Translations under genes and position numbers: made by a program
The notes under the pieces: model-generated
What the model was told of the DNA's origin: nothing
What the model saw: only the letters and a program-made list of their open reading frames with translations
The model's database searches: none
In this document: positions 50,961-61,392 of the stretch, one piece after another
Layout of the letters: every line of letters begins with the position of its first letter
How positions within the stretch are numbered: position 1 is the first letter of the stretch
Assembly: GCF_015595035.1 (NCBI RefSeq)
Contig: NZ_JADNRN010000001.1
Coordinates: forward strand, 930,001-994,000
DNA from: Marinibium conchae
GTDB taxonomy: Bacteria > Pseudomonadota > Gammaproteobacteria > Enterobacterales > Alteromonadaceae
DNA: 64,000 nucleotides
Reading direction: 5' to 3'

Positions 50961-52781
50961 ATGAATCCAATTATCCAAGAAGTTACTCAAAGAATTATTG
51001 AACGCAGCGCAAAAACTCGCGCTGCCTATCTAGCGAAAATAGAAAAAGCGAGAAAACAAGGGCCACTGCGTGGAGAATTATCCTGTGGTAATTTAGCTCA
51101 CGGTTTTGCGGCCTGTGGTAAGGAAGACAAAGCTGATCTAAGAAGTATGACGAAGGCAAATATCGCTATAGTTTCGTCTTATAATGACATGCTTTCAGCG
51201 CATCAGCCATATGAGAGTTACCCTCAACAAATTAAAGATGCGGTACGTTCTGTCGGCAGCGTCGCTCAGTTCGCCGGTGGTGTGCCAGCCATGTGTGACG
51301 GTGTCACTCAAGGCAACGCTGGAATGGAATTGAGCTTGATGAGTAGAGACAATATTGCGATGGGAGCGGCCATTGGCTTGTCGCACAATATGTTTGATGC
51401 GACCGTGATGCTTGGTATTTGCGATAAAATCGTACCCGGTTTGTTATTGGGTGGTTTGAGTTTTGGTCATCTACCTACAGTATTCGTACCTGCTGGCCCA
51501 ATGCCATCGGGTTTGCCAAACAAAGAAAAAGCAAGAGTGCGTCAAGCATACGCTGAAGGCAAAGTGGGTAGGGATGAGCTTTTGGAGGCGGAGTCGCAGT
51601 CATATCACTCTGCCGGTACCTGTACTTTCTATGGCACTGCGAATAGTAATCAACTTGTGGTTGAAGTGATGGGCTTGCATTTACCTGGTGCATCCTTTGT
51701 TAACCCAGGAACACCGCTACGTGATGCGCTAACAAAAGCGGCAGCGGTTCAAGCGACTCGTTTAACCGACTTAGGCGAGAACTACATGCCAATTGGTCAT
51801 ATCGTCGATGCCAAATCGATGGTCAACGGTATTGTTGCGTTACTTGCTACCGGTGGTTCTACCAACCATACCATGCATCTCGTTGCTGTTGCGCGCGCTG
51901 CTGGCTTGATAGTTACTTGGGACGATTTTTCTGATCTCTCTAAAGCGACGCCGCTGCTAACCCGTATTTATCCGAATGGATCAGCCGATATTAATCACTT
52001 TACCGCTGCCGGTGGCATGAGCTTATTGTTCAAGCAATTGCTTGACGCGGGATTGTTGCACAACGACGTAAACACTATATGTGGACGTGGTTTAGAACAA
52101 TATACCAAAGAGCCTGTTATTCGCGATGGTGAACTCATTTGGCAAGATGGACCAACAGCGTCACTTGACCTTGAAGTGTTGGCAACAGTTGAAAAACCAT
52201 TTAAACCAGATGGCGGCTTAAGCGTCTTGCAGGGCAACATAGGCCGTGCCGTTATTAAAACATCTGCATTGCGTGATCCAGAGTGTCACATAAAAGCGCC
52301 AGCAGTGGTATTTGAAGATCAATATGCTTTGGACGAAGCGTTTAATAATGGTGATTTGGATAAAGACTGTATTGTCGTTGTGCGCTTCCAAGGACCGGCT
52401 GCCATTGGTATGCCAGAGCTTCATCGTCTCACACCGCCGCTTGGCGTCTTGCAAGATAAAGGCTACAAAGTTGCCTTGGTAACTGATGGTCGAATGTCTG
52501 GTGCGTCGGGTAAAGTGCCTGCTGCTATTCACCTTACCCCAGAGGCTTACAAAGGCGGCTTGATTGCAAAAGTGCGAGAAGGCGATCTATTGGAGCTTAA
52601 CACAGCAACTGGCGAACTTACGCTCCATGTTGATGACGCAGAACTAAGCGCAAGAGAAGCTAAAACCGCTGATCTTAGCGAGAGTCACATAGGCATGGGC
52701 CGTGAATTGTTTGCTGGTATGCGAGCTTCTTTATCTGGTGCTGAAGAAGGTGCCTGTTCGTTGTTTTTTGAGCAAGAGTAA
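50961..52781 (+). CDS. edd: Phosphogluconate dehydratase
   Basis: 606 aa, the E. coli Edd length (603). Iron-sulfur dehydratase converting 6-phosphogluconate to KDPG, the first committed Entner-Doudoroff step. IlvD/Edd signatures: [15 protein letters not shown], the Cys in [10 protein letters not shown], and [33 protein letters not shown] carries another cluster Cys. GGAG lies upstream of the start; nine bases after pgl. Confidence 0.98.
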   Translation: MNPIIQEVTQRIIERSAKTRAAYLAKIEKARKQGPLRGELSCGNLAHGFAACGKEDKADLRSMTKANIAIVSSYNDMLSAHQPYESYPQQIKDAVRSVGSVAQFAGGVPAMCDGVTQGNAGMELSLMSRDNIAMGAAIGLSHNMFDATVMLGICDKIVPGLLLGGLSFGHLPTVFVPAGPMPSGLPNKEKARVRQAYAEGKVGRDELLEAESQSYHSAGTCTFYGTANSNQLVVEVMGLHLPGASFVNPGTPLRDALTKAAAVQATRLTDLGENYMPIGHIVDAKSMVNGIVALLATGGSTNHTMHLVAVARAAGLIVTWDDFSDLSKATPLLTRIYPNGSADINHFTAAGGMSLLFKQLLDAGLLHNDVNTICGRGLEQYTKEPVIRDGELIWQDGPTASLDLEVLATVEKPFKPDGGLSVLQGNIGRAVIKTSALRDPECHIKAPAVVFEDQYALDEAFNNGDLDKDCIVVVRFQGPAAIGMPELHRLTPPLGVLQDKGYKVALVTDGRMSGASGKVPAAIHLTPEAYKGGLIAKVREGDLLELNTATGELTLHVDDAELSAREAKTADLSESHIGMGRELFAGMRASLSGAEEGACSLFFEQE

Positions 52782-52785
52782 GAGT

Positions 52786-53742
52786 ATGACTAATATGTTC
52801 GTTGCAGATGTAGGTGGCACAAATATTCGTTTAGCCTTCGTTAAGAATGGGCAAATAGACACCATTAAAAAATATTTGTGCACAGACTTTGAGACCATTT
52901 ATGACGCAATTGTTGAATTTGGTAATGAAGTAGGGCAAAGCCGGTTTAGTGCAGGATGCATTGCTATCGCTTGCCCGGTAAATAAGGATCAGGTAACAAT
53001 GACCAACCACTCTTGGTCATTTTCAAAAAGTGCACTTAAAGAACAGTTAGGTCTTGATGACTTATTTGTGATTAATGACTTTTCGGCGGTTGCCTATTCT
53101 CTTCCTACTCTGTCTAGCGAGCAACTTATTCAGGTGGGCTCTGGCGAAGCAGATAAAAGAGGCAATATCGTGGTGTTTGGCCCTGGCACAGGCTTGGGTG
53201 TCGAACACCTTACTCTTACCAATGAGGGATGGCAAACTCTTGATGGTGAGGGCGGTCATGTTGATTTCGCTCCAAACGATGATAAAGACATCATTATTTG
53301 GCGTTATTTAAAAGAAAAACTTGGTCGTGTATCTGGTGAAGAAGTCATGTCTGGTAGAGGTATCGTGAATATTTATACGGCCTTGGCACTGCATGAAAAC
53401 GCAGAAGTTGCCTATGATGACCCTGCAGATATTACGCGCAGAGCGCTCGATAATAGCGACAGTTTGTGCGTAGAGAGCGTGTCGCAATTTTGTCGAATAA
53501 TGGGCAGTTTTGCAGGGAATTTGGCATTAAATTTGTGCACCACTGGCGGCGTTTTTATTGGCGGCGGCATAGCTTCTCGTTTGGGTAACTTCTTTGTACA
53601 CAGCGACTTTAGAAAATGTTTCGAAGCAAAAGGGAATTTTTCTTCTTATGTTTCGCCTATTCCAACTTACTTAATTAATGAGCCCGATCATGGATTGCTT
53701 GGCGCATTAGCTTATTTACTACAACAAACTAAAAGAGACTAA
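52786..53742 (+). CDS. glk: Glucokinase
   Basis: 318 aa from ATG 52786 (MTNMFVADVGGTNIR); the frame is open further upstream but inside edd. Phosphorylates glucose with ATP. Phosphate-1 motif DVGGTNIRLA, sugar-binding VINDFSAVAYS, GPGTGLGV, and GGGIASRLG near the C-terminus. Starts four bases after the edd stop and feeds glucose into the pathway encoded by the operon. Confidence 0.97.
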   Translation: MTNMFVADVGGTNIRLAFVKNGQIDTIKKYLCTDFETIYDAIVEFGNEVGQSRFSAGCIAIACPVNKDQVTMTNHSWSFSKSALKEQLGLDDLFVINDFSAVAYSLPTLSSEQLIQVGSGEADKRGNIVVFGPGTGLGVEHLTLTNEGWQTLDGEGGHVDFAPNDDKDIIIWRYLKEKLGRVSGEEVMSGRGIVNIYTALALHENAEVAYDDPADITRRALDNSDSLCVESVSQFCRIMGSFAGNLALNLCTTGGVFIGGGIASRLGNFFVHSDFRKCFEAKGNFSSYVSPIPTYLINEPDHGLLGALAYLLQQTKRD

Positions 53743-53745
53743 CGA

Positions 53746-54378
53746 ATGATGAATAACTGGACCTTTTCCTCAGAAGAAATCTTTAAACAAGGACCGGTGG
53801 TACCCGTTCTCGTAATTGAAAATGTGGAAGACGCAGTGCCAATTGCTAAAGCGCTAATGGCCGGCGGTATTAACGTTTTAGAAGTTACCTTGAGAACCGA
53901 GGCAGCAATGGACGTTATTCGTACGATTGCGAAAGAATTGCCCGATGCTTATATCGGTGCTGGCACTGTTACCAATCGCGAACAACTTAAAGCGGTGACC
54001 GAGGCTGGTGCAAAGTTTGCAATTAGTCCGGGCTTAACAGCAGACCTATTAAAAGCGGGTAAAGAAGGCAGTATTCCGCTTATTCCAGGTGTTTCGAATA
54101 TTTCTGACCTCATGAAAGCAAAAGATGCGGGCTATGATCACCTCAAATTCTTCCCAGCTGAGGCTGCAGGTGGCGTTAAAGCTTTGAAGTCAATTGGTGG
54201 TCCATTCCCTGATATTACTTTTTGTCCAACAGGCGGCATTAGCCCTAGTAACTACAAAGAGTATTTGGCATTACCAAATGTGAAATGTTGTGGAGGTTCA
54301 TGGCTAGCACCTAGCGACGCTATCGAAAATAAACAATGGCACATTATTACTGAGTTAGCTCAGCAAGCCGTCAAATAA
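53746..54378 (+). CDS. eda: KHG/KDPG aldolase
   Basis: 210 aa. Class I aldolase splitting KDPG to pyruvate and glyceraldehyde 3-phosphate. Catalytic Glu in LEVTLRT, Schiff-base Lys in [12 protein letters not shown], and [17 protein letters not shown] at the start leaves a one-codon ambiguity. Last gene of the operon, ahead of a terminator. Confidence 0.98.
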   Translation: MMNNWTFSSEEIFKQGPVVPVLVIENVEDAVPIAKALMAGGINVLEVTLRTEAAMDVIRTIAKELPDAYIGAGTVTNREQLKAVTEAGAKFAISPGLTADLLKAGKEGSIPLIPGVSNISDLMKAKDAGYDHLKFFPAEAAGGVKALKSIGGPFPDITFCPTGGISPSNYKEYLALPNVKCCGGSWLAPSDAIENKQWHIITELAQQAVK

Positions 54379-54408
54379 ACTAAAGTACGCTTTATTTTTT
54401 GTTAATAC

Positions 54409-54433
54409 AAAAGGGAACAATGGCTTCCCTTTT
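54409..54433 (+). terminator. Terminator of the zwf-eda operon
   Basis: AAAAGGGAA (54409-54417) and TTCCCTTTT (54425-54433) form a 9-bp stem with a seven-base loop, 30 bases after eda. Its A and T flanks are symmetrical, so it could also serve convergent yeaD. Confidence 0.78.
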
Positions 54434-54494
54434 GCTTGACTTAGCCTTACTGCTTTTTTGTGCTTCAACTCAAAAAGTACTTGCGCGCTAGCTA

Positions 54495-55403
54495 TTAGCT
54501 AATTGTTTGTATCAACTCATGTTTTTCGCCGTAATTCAGCGTTATTGGATTTACAACAGCTGCTTCTACACACAACATTGATTTATACCCATCATGTTGC
54601 ATATCAGCCATCCCCGACGACTTATCTATCCATGGGTTCCAAACTACTAAGGCGTCATGCCCTTGCTGCTTTAGGGTGGTAGTTTTAGCGTCGTTTACCG
54701 ACACTGTATGTAACGGTGCGCTCTGCGTCGACATGTGAATACGATCTACTTCTTGATCAAAAATATAAGGGGAGGGTGTTGTTGTGATGCTATCATTCGC
54801 GAGTTTATCAATATAATCGGCCTCCACACCCACTAGCTCACATTTGTTAATATCACTCACGGCGAGGTAGCTATGGAGTGCCATGGTAATTGCTAGAGGT
54901 GCCTGCGCGCTCGCTACTTTTGCTTGGACATCTTCGTTTTTATCGTATGTCGTGATGAGCTTTACTGTTAACTCGGCTCCAAAAGTGACTTCCAAGCAAA
55001 CTCTTAGCGAGGCGGAAAAAGCATAAAGACCAAGCTTTTTGGGTTGTAAAACAAGCCTCGTGCTACTGTCATTCTCAGTAGCATCTACCAAAAGCCAATC
55101 TTGCGTTCTAACAAAACCATGCGCAGGAAGTTGTTCATTAGGTGTTTGAACGCTTGGGAAGATATTCGCAAACCAAGGCCAACATATCGGAATACCGCCC
55201 CTTATAGGCTTTGATTTATCGGTAATAGCAGTATCGCTAAGCCATAATCTCTCGCGTTGGTCGTGTTTAGGCTTGAAACTTAGAATGTGGCCGCCAAAAA
55301 GGCTTATAGTGCCAGAGCAAGAGGCGTTATTAATTTCCAACACAGGCAATTCACCGAATTGGCTTTCACTTACTGAATTGAGTCGTGTTAAATCCAAAAT
55401 CAT
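54495..55403 (-). CDS. yeaD: D-hexose-6-phosphate mutarotase (YeaD-type aldose 1-epimerase)
   Basis: 302 aa from ATG 55403, which has GGA six bases upstream; ATG 55409 and GTG 55418 are alternatives. Interconverts alpha and beta glucose 6-phosphate. Galactose-mutarotase fold with GGHILSFKP, GGIPICWPWF and AHGFVR early, and the SYLAVSDI and WNPWIDKS segments later. Lies next to gap, as yeaD does next to gapA in E. coli, but a terminator separates them. Confidence 0.93.
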   Translation of the reverse strand: MILDLTRLNSVSESQFGELPVLEINNASCSGTISLFGGHILSFKPKHDQRERLWLSDTAITDKSKPIRGGIPICWPWFANIFPSVQTPNEQLPAHGFVRTQDWLLVDATENDSSTRLVLQPKKLGLYAFSASLRVCLEVTFGAELTVKLITTYDKNEDVQAKVASAQAPLAITMALHSYLAVSDINKCELVGVEADYIDKLANDSITTTPSPYIFDQEVDRIHMSTQSAPLHTVSVNDAKTTTLKQQGHDALVVWNPWIDKSSGMADMQHDGYKSMLCVEAAVVNPITLNYGEKHELIQTIS

Positions 55404-55495
55404 TATCATTCCATCCACAATTTGCTTTGCACAATAGGGCGCCGAGTTTGTTGTAAAACTAGAGTAGGCTAGCGAGTCTTTTACAACAGATAAAA

Positions 55496-55520
55496 AAAAG
55501 ACGACTCATTGTCGTCTTTT
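55496..55520 (-). terminator. Terminator of gap
   Basis: AAAAGACGAC (55496-55505) and GTCGTCTTTT (55511-55520) form a perfect 10-bp stem with a five-base loop and further A/T flanks. On the minus strand it is 40 bases after the gap stop. Confidence 0.9.
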
Positions 55521-55559
55521 ATCGGCTTAAAGTCATCAAAAGCCATAGTTGAATGTTGG

Positions 55560-56615
<1,056 letters not shown>

Positions 56616-56651
56616 TCAAAAGGACCAGTATTGCAAAGATATATTAACAAT

Positions 56652-56666
56652 TGTTGTTTAATTACA
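56652..56666. promoter_or_regulatory. Candidate HexR operator in the gap/malQ divergent region
   Basis: TGTTGTTTAATTACA has an exact right half (ATTACA) and a left half with two mismatches to TGTAAT. It is 97 bases from gap and about 150 from malQ, so it could affect either. Confidence 0.55.
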
Positions 56667-56819
56667 AATTTTCATAACTAAAATACTAATGCAAACGTAT
56701 TCAATACCCAAGTTCGCTGTTCTGATGAATAATGTCGCGTTAAAATTATGTTGCAAAAACGCTAATGAAAGTTCGCCACGCATCAAATTGTTGAGGTGGG
56801 AACAACTAGGATGATAAAT

Positions 56820-59015
56820 ATGAATCATATTGTCGAAGATTTAGTCTCCTCACGAGGAATTGAGTCTACTTTTATTGACGCATGGGGAAAACCAGCGGTA
56901 GTTAAAGACTGCACTAAATCTAAGCTTCTTAAAGCTATGGGCTATTCAGTTGATGATGAAAGCATTCTAGAGCAGCAAGTCGACGAGCAGCTAAGTAATC
57001 AGTGGCTAAACATGCTGAACCCCGTTCAGGTAATCAAGCATGACGAAGTGTTTACTTTTCCACTTAGAGTTGGAATTGAATTTGCTGCAGAAGAGTTTAC
57101 AGCACAACTTAGCCTCGAGAGTGGCGAAGTAATAAGTCAGTCTTTCGAGCCGGTGGAGCATACTTTGCTAAATGTTGCTCAGCTTGATGATGAGGAGATA
57201 CAAGAATATGCTATTTCTTTCGAACACGATTTACCCATGGGCTACCATTCACTTTCTATCGAACACAAGCAAGCTGAATTAGCTGTTTCCAAAATAATCA
57301 AAACCCCTCAGCGTTGCTATATTCCCAAAGAAATCGAGAAGGGCAGGAAAATATGGGGCTTAAGCGTTCAGTTATATTGTGTACGAAGCCGACGCAACTG
57401 GGGTATTGGGGATTTCACTGATTTATCGACTCTGGTCAAACATGCTGCCGATCAAGGTGCTGATTTTGTTGGCTTAAACCCAATTCACGAACTTTACCCA
57501 TCGAATCCGGACGCTTGTAGTCCTTATGGTCCTAGCTCAAGAAGATGGTTAAATTATCTATATATCGACGTTGAGGCGATTGATCAATTCTCCTCAAAAG
57601 GCGTCCAGAAGTGGATGCAAGAAGAAAATGTCGAAGCAACACTTAACGCTCTTAGAGCAGTTGAATATGTTGATTACGAAGGCGTTGCCAGTATAAAGCT
57701 CGAAGCATTAAACAGAGTTTTCGAGGCCTATAAGTCTACATATCTCTCCAAAAATACGAAACAAAACAAAGCTTTTAAGGCCTTTGTTGAGAGCGGCGCA
57801 GAAAGTTTGCAAACCCTCGCTGTGTTTGAAGCCCTACAAGAGCACCTCAAAAAACAAGGACAAGAATTCTGGGGCTGGCCGGTATTCCCCGACGAATACA
57901 AAGCTTACGATATGCCAGCGGTTGCCGAATTTGCAAAAGCGAATAAGGAGCGCGTGAGTTTTTATCTATTTTTACAATGGCAGGCAGCACTTCAATTTGA
58001 ACAAGCTAGCGAGGTTGCCAATAACGAAGGTATGCTAATCGGCCTTTATCGTGACCTGGCTGTGGGTGTGAGTGAAGGAAGTGCTGAAATATGGGGTAAC
58101 AAATCGCTCTATTGCACAGACGCTTCAGTGGGTGCTCCTCCTGACATTCTTGGGCCATTAGGGCAAAATTGGGGGCTTCCTCCAATGGATCCGATTAAAC
58201 TCTATGAACAAGCATATCAGCCTATTATAGAGCTTTTTTCGTCTAACATGCATGCTTCAGGTGCGTTGAGGATTGATCACGTAATGGCTCTGCTACGTCT
58301 TTGGTGGGTGTATAAAGGCGATGATGCTTGTGACGGCGGCTACGTGGCTTATCCTGTCGATGATCTGCTAGCTATTTTGGCACTTGAAAGCCAACGAAAT
58401 AAAAGCTTAGTGATTGGTGAAGATTTAGGAACGGTACCCGAGGAAATTCGCTCAAAGCTTGCCGATAATGGCATGTATTCATACCGAGTATTCTTTTTTG
58501 AACAGGCCAAAGATGGTGGATTTTACTCGCCATCCCATTATCCATGTCAGTCTATGGCGACGCTAACAACTCACGATATGCCCACGCTCAGCGGCTACTG
58601 GCATTGCGATGATTTAGCGCTAGGGAAGGAAGTTGGCTTGTATCCTGATGATGAGATTCTGGCAACGCTCTATGATAGCCGTCATGAAAACAAGCAGCAT
58701 ATTTTAGATTCATTGCATGGCCATCATTCTGTTTCCAGCAATATCAGTCATGATGTGAATCATGTAGGTATGAATACAGAGCTGAATTACGCTTTGCAAA
58801 CCCATATGGCAACTGGCACAAGTGCGTTGTTAAGTTTGCAATTAGAAGATTGGCTTGAAATGGACAAACCAGTCAATATTCCTGGCACATTTAAGGAGTA
58901 TCCGAATTGGAAACGCAAATTATCTCGTAATTTGGAAGACATCTTTACTGATGAAAAAATTACTGCGCTAGCAAAAAACTTGAGCAACAGAAGAAAGGTA
59001 GCGAGTAGCGACTAG
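56820..59015 (+). CDS. malQ: 4-alpha-glucanotransferase (amylomaltase)
   Basis: 731 aa from ATG 56820, with AGGA eight bases upstream; ATG 56811 and GTG 56796 are in frame. Transfers maltodextrin segments and releases glucose. N-terminal helical and beta domains (1-180) precede the GH77 core: GLSVQLYCVRSRRNWGIGDF, the nucleophile Asp in ALRIDHVMAL, acid/base Glu in VIGEDLGTVP and TTHDMPTLSGYW. Upstream of glgB and glgX; together they process glycogen and dextrins. Confidence 0.97.
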   Translation: MNHIVEDLVSSRGIESTFIDAWGKPAVVKDCTKSKLLKAMGYSVDDESILEQQVDEQLSNQWLNMLNPVQVIKHDEVFTFPLRVGIEFAAEEFTAQLSLESGEVISQSFEPVEHTLLNVAQLDDEEIQEYAISFEHDLPMGYHSLSIEHKQAELAVSKIIKTPQRCYIPKEIEKGRKIWGLSVQLYCVRSRRNWGIGDFTDLSTLVKHAADQGADFVGLNPIHELYPSNPDACSPYGPSSRRWLNYLYIDVEAIDQFSSKGVQKWMQEENVEATLNALRAVEYVDYEGVASIKLEALNRVFEAYKSTYLSKNTKQNKAFKAFVESGAESLQTLAVFEALQEHLKKQGQEFWGWPVFPDEYKAYDMPAVAEFAKANKERVSFYLFLQWQAALQFEQASEVANNEGMLIGLYRDLAVGVSEGSAEIWGNKSLYCTDASVGAPPDILGPLGQNWGLPPMDPIKLYEQAYQPIIELFSSNMHASGALRIDHVMALLRLWWVYKGDDACDGGYVAYPVDDLLAILALESQRNKSLVIGEDLGTVPEEIRSKLADNGMYSYRVFFFEQAKDGGFYSPSHYPCQSMATLTTHDMPTLSGYWHCDDLALGKEVGLYPDDEILATLYDSRHENKQHILDSLHGHHSVSSNISHDVNHVGMNTELNYALQTHMATGTSALLSLQLEDWLEMDKPVNIPGTFKEYPNWKRKLSRNLEDIFTDEKITALAKNLSNRRKVASSD

Positions 59016-59076
59016 TATTGCAATAATCGGCACTTAGAGCGCTCTGCGTTTCAGAATTTGCGAGTTAACAATTCAT

Positions 59077-59104
59077 GAGGCTTACATTGTATTGTGTAAG
59101 CCTC
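59077..59104 (+). terminator. Hairpin between malQ and glgB
   Basis: GAGGCTTACA (59077-59086) and TGTAAGCCTC (59095-59104) form a perfect 10-bp stem with an eight-base loop, followed by TGTTGTAT. The weak T tract suggests partial termination or mRNA-end protection, so some transcription probably continues into glgB. Confidence 0.55.
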
Positions 59105-59162
59105 TGTTGTATAAGCTAATCATCTTGGTGATCAAAGTGGCTAGCTGATAAAGGATAAAAAA

Positions 59163-61379
59163 ATGAATACGGCAAACAATTTGGTGCACGGTAAATGCAG
59201 TAGGCCTTTTGAACTTTTGGGGTTGACAGTTGCCCCTGAGGTGAAAGTCAAGACTAAAAAGTCCCTTGCTCAAGCGTTCTACCGAGCTTGGTTGCCTGAT
59301 GCGGTATCAGCAACGCTAATTGACGCAGCAGATAATCGCGTGCTGTGCGAGTTAACTAAAGACAAGGATTACCAAGGTTATTTTGTTGGGAAGCTTTCGT
59401 TAGCGAAGACCAAAAACACCGTATTTAAAATAAAGGCCAATTTTGGTGCAGATAGTCATGAATTTATTGATCCCTACCAATTTAAAGATACCGCGTATCA
59501 CGCCGAACATTTTGTTGACCACCAACCAGAGAATTTATATCGCCAAATAGGCGCACAATTGTGTGAAGTAGAGGGAGTATCAGGGGTACGTTTTGCAGTA
59601 TTTGCGCCTAATGCAAGCGCCGTTTCGCTAATTGGTGAGTTTAATTTGTGGAATGATCGCTCTTTTCCTATGCAAAAAACTAATTTCGGTTATTGGGTGC
59701 TCTTTATTCCCGGTTTACAGGTTGGCGATACTTATAAATATGCTATTAAAGATGCCAGCGGTCATCGTTTGCCAGACAAAGCCGACCCCCTTGGTTTTCA
59801 TCATCAACAGTATCCATCACATTGCTCTGTTGTATACGATCAACACGCGTATCAGTGGCGAGACGACAAATGGATGCAACGTGAAAACATCGACCACTAC
59901 CATAGTGCCATGAGTGTTTATGAAGTGCATTTAGGCTCCTGGAAGAAGCCAGGTGATCCCGAAAGGCGTTATTTAAATTACCGCGAACTTGCGCAAGACT
60001 TAGTTACCTATACGAAAAGCATGGGATATACTCACATAGAAGTATTGCCGGTATCAGAGTTTCCCTTTGATGGCTCTTGGGGATATCAACCAGTTGGTTT
60101 GTTTGCACCCACGAGTCGTTTTGGTGACCCTGATGACTTCAAGTATTTTGTCGACGTTTGCCATCAAAACTGTATTGGCGTGATTATCGATTGGGTTCCC
60201 GCGCACTTTCCGGAAGACGGGCATGGCTTGGCTCGGTTCGATGGCACGCACCTATACGAGTATGAAGATCCGAGAAAAGGCTGGCATCCGGATTGGAACT
60301 CTTGCATCTATGACTTTGGTAAAGATACTGTTCGCCAGTTCTTGGTAGCTAACGCTCTGTTTTGGTTCGACAAGTATCACGTTGACGCGATTAGAGTCGA
60401 TGCAGTCGCGTCTATGCTTTACTTAGACTACTCTCGTAACGAGGGCGAGTGGATCCCTAATATCGATGGTGGCAACCATAACTACGAAGCAATTAGTCTC
60501 TTAAAATGGATGAACACCGAGGTGTATGCGAAACATCCGAATGCAATGACAATTGCCGAGGAGTCGACGTCGTTTGCAGGCGTATCAAAGCCTGTCGATA
60601 TGGGCGGTCTCGGCTTTGGCTTTAAATGGAATATGGGGTGGATGCACGATTCATTGCACTATATTTCAAAAGATCCAGCCTATCGACGCTTTCATCACGG
60701 TGAACTCACATTCAGTATGGTGTATGCTTTTGATGAAAACTTTGTATTGCCCATATCTCACGATGAGGTAGTGCATGGAAAGGGCGCAATGCTGCAAAAA
60801 ATGCCAGGTGACGAATGGCAACAAGCTGCAAACCTTCGTGCCTACTACGGCTTTATGTTTGCTCACCCGGGCAAAAAGCTGCAATTTATGGGCAATGAAT
60901 TTGCCCAAAACCGTGAATGGAATCACGATATTTCCTTGGATTGGCATTTGCTGGAAGAGGCCAAGCACCAAGGAATCAGTGAGTTATACAAGTCTCTTAA
61001 TACACTTTATACCTCTCAATCGGCATTATACGAACTTGATCATGACCCCGCAGGATTCCGATGGTTAGACCATAATAATGCAGAGCAGTCTGTGGTATCA
61101 CTGCTTCGAAGAAACAAGGAAAATGATGAAAATATCGTCGTAGTAGCTAATTTCACCCCAATTCCTCGAGATAATTTTAAGGTGGGTGTTGAAAAAGCTG
61201 GCAAATATAATGTGCTGCTTGATACCGACCACCCTAAGTTTGGCGGCAGCGGCTACGCAAGTGACCTCGACTCAATGCCAACATTACAGTCGCAAGCTAT
61301 CGCTTGGAATGATTGTGAACACTCAATCGAATTGCAATTACCACCATTAAGTGTGATATTCCTTCGCTGGACTAAGTAG
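59163..61379 (+). CDS. glgB: 1,4-alpha-glucan branching enzyme
   Basis: 738 aa, E. coli GlgB length (728). Two N-terminal CBM48-type modules (about 15-110 and 125-225), then the GH13 barrel: nucleophile D413 in IRVDAVASMLY, acid/base E466 in TIAEESTS, and PISHDEVVHGKG. A C-terminal beta-domain follows. Introduces alpha-1,6 branches into glycogen. The start has AAAGGA upstream. Confidence 0.97.
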   Translation: MNTANNLVHGKCSRPFELLGLTVAPEVKVKTKKSLAQAFYRAWLPDAVSATLIDAADNRVLCELTKDKDYQGYFVGKLSLAKTKNTVFKIKANFGADSHEFIDPYQFKDTAYHAEHFVDHQPENLYRQIGAQLCEVEGVSGVRFAVFAPNASAVSLIGEFNLWNDRSFPMQKTNFGYWVLFIPGLQVGDTYKYAIKDASGHRLPDKADPLGFHHQQYPSHCSVVYDQHAYQWRDDKWMQRENIDHYHSAMSVYEVHLGSWKKPGDPERRYLNYRELAQDLVTYTKSMGYTHIEVLPVSEFPFDGSWGYQPVGLFAPTSRFGDPDDFKYFVDVCHQNCIGVIIDWVPAHFPEDGHGLARFDGTHLYEYEDPRKGWHPDWNSCIYDFGKDTVRQFLVANALFWFDKYHVDAIRVDAVASMLYLDYSRNEGEWIPNIDGGNHNYEAISLLKWMNTEVYAKHPNAMTIAEESTSFAGVSKPVDMGGLGFGFKWNMGWMHDSLHYISKDPAYRRFHHGELTFSMVYAFDENFVLPISHDEVVHGKGAMLQKMPGDEWQQAANLRAYYGFMFAHPGKKLQFMGNEFAQNREWNHDISLDWHLLEEAKHQGISELYKSLNTLYTSQSALYELDHDPAGFRWLDHNNAEQSVVSLLRRNKENDENIVVVANFTPIPRDNFKVGVEKAGKYNVLLDTDHPKFGGSGYASDLDSMPTLQSQAIAWNDCEHSIELQLPPLSVIFLRWTK

Positions 61380-61392
61380 CAAAGAACGAGTA

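Noticed and set aside
55389-55410. Fur-box-like ATCATTATCATTCC near yeaD
   Set aside because: It lies within the first codons and start region of yeaD, a sugar mutarotase with no iron link, and matches only about half of a Fur box.
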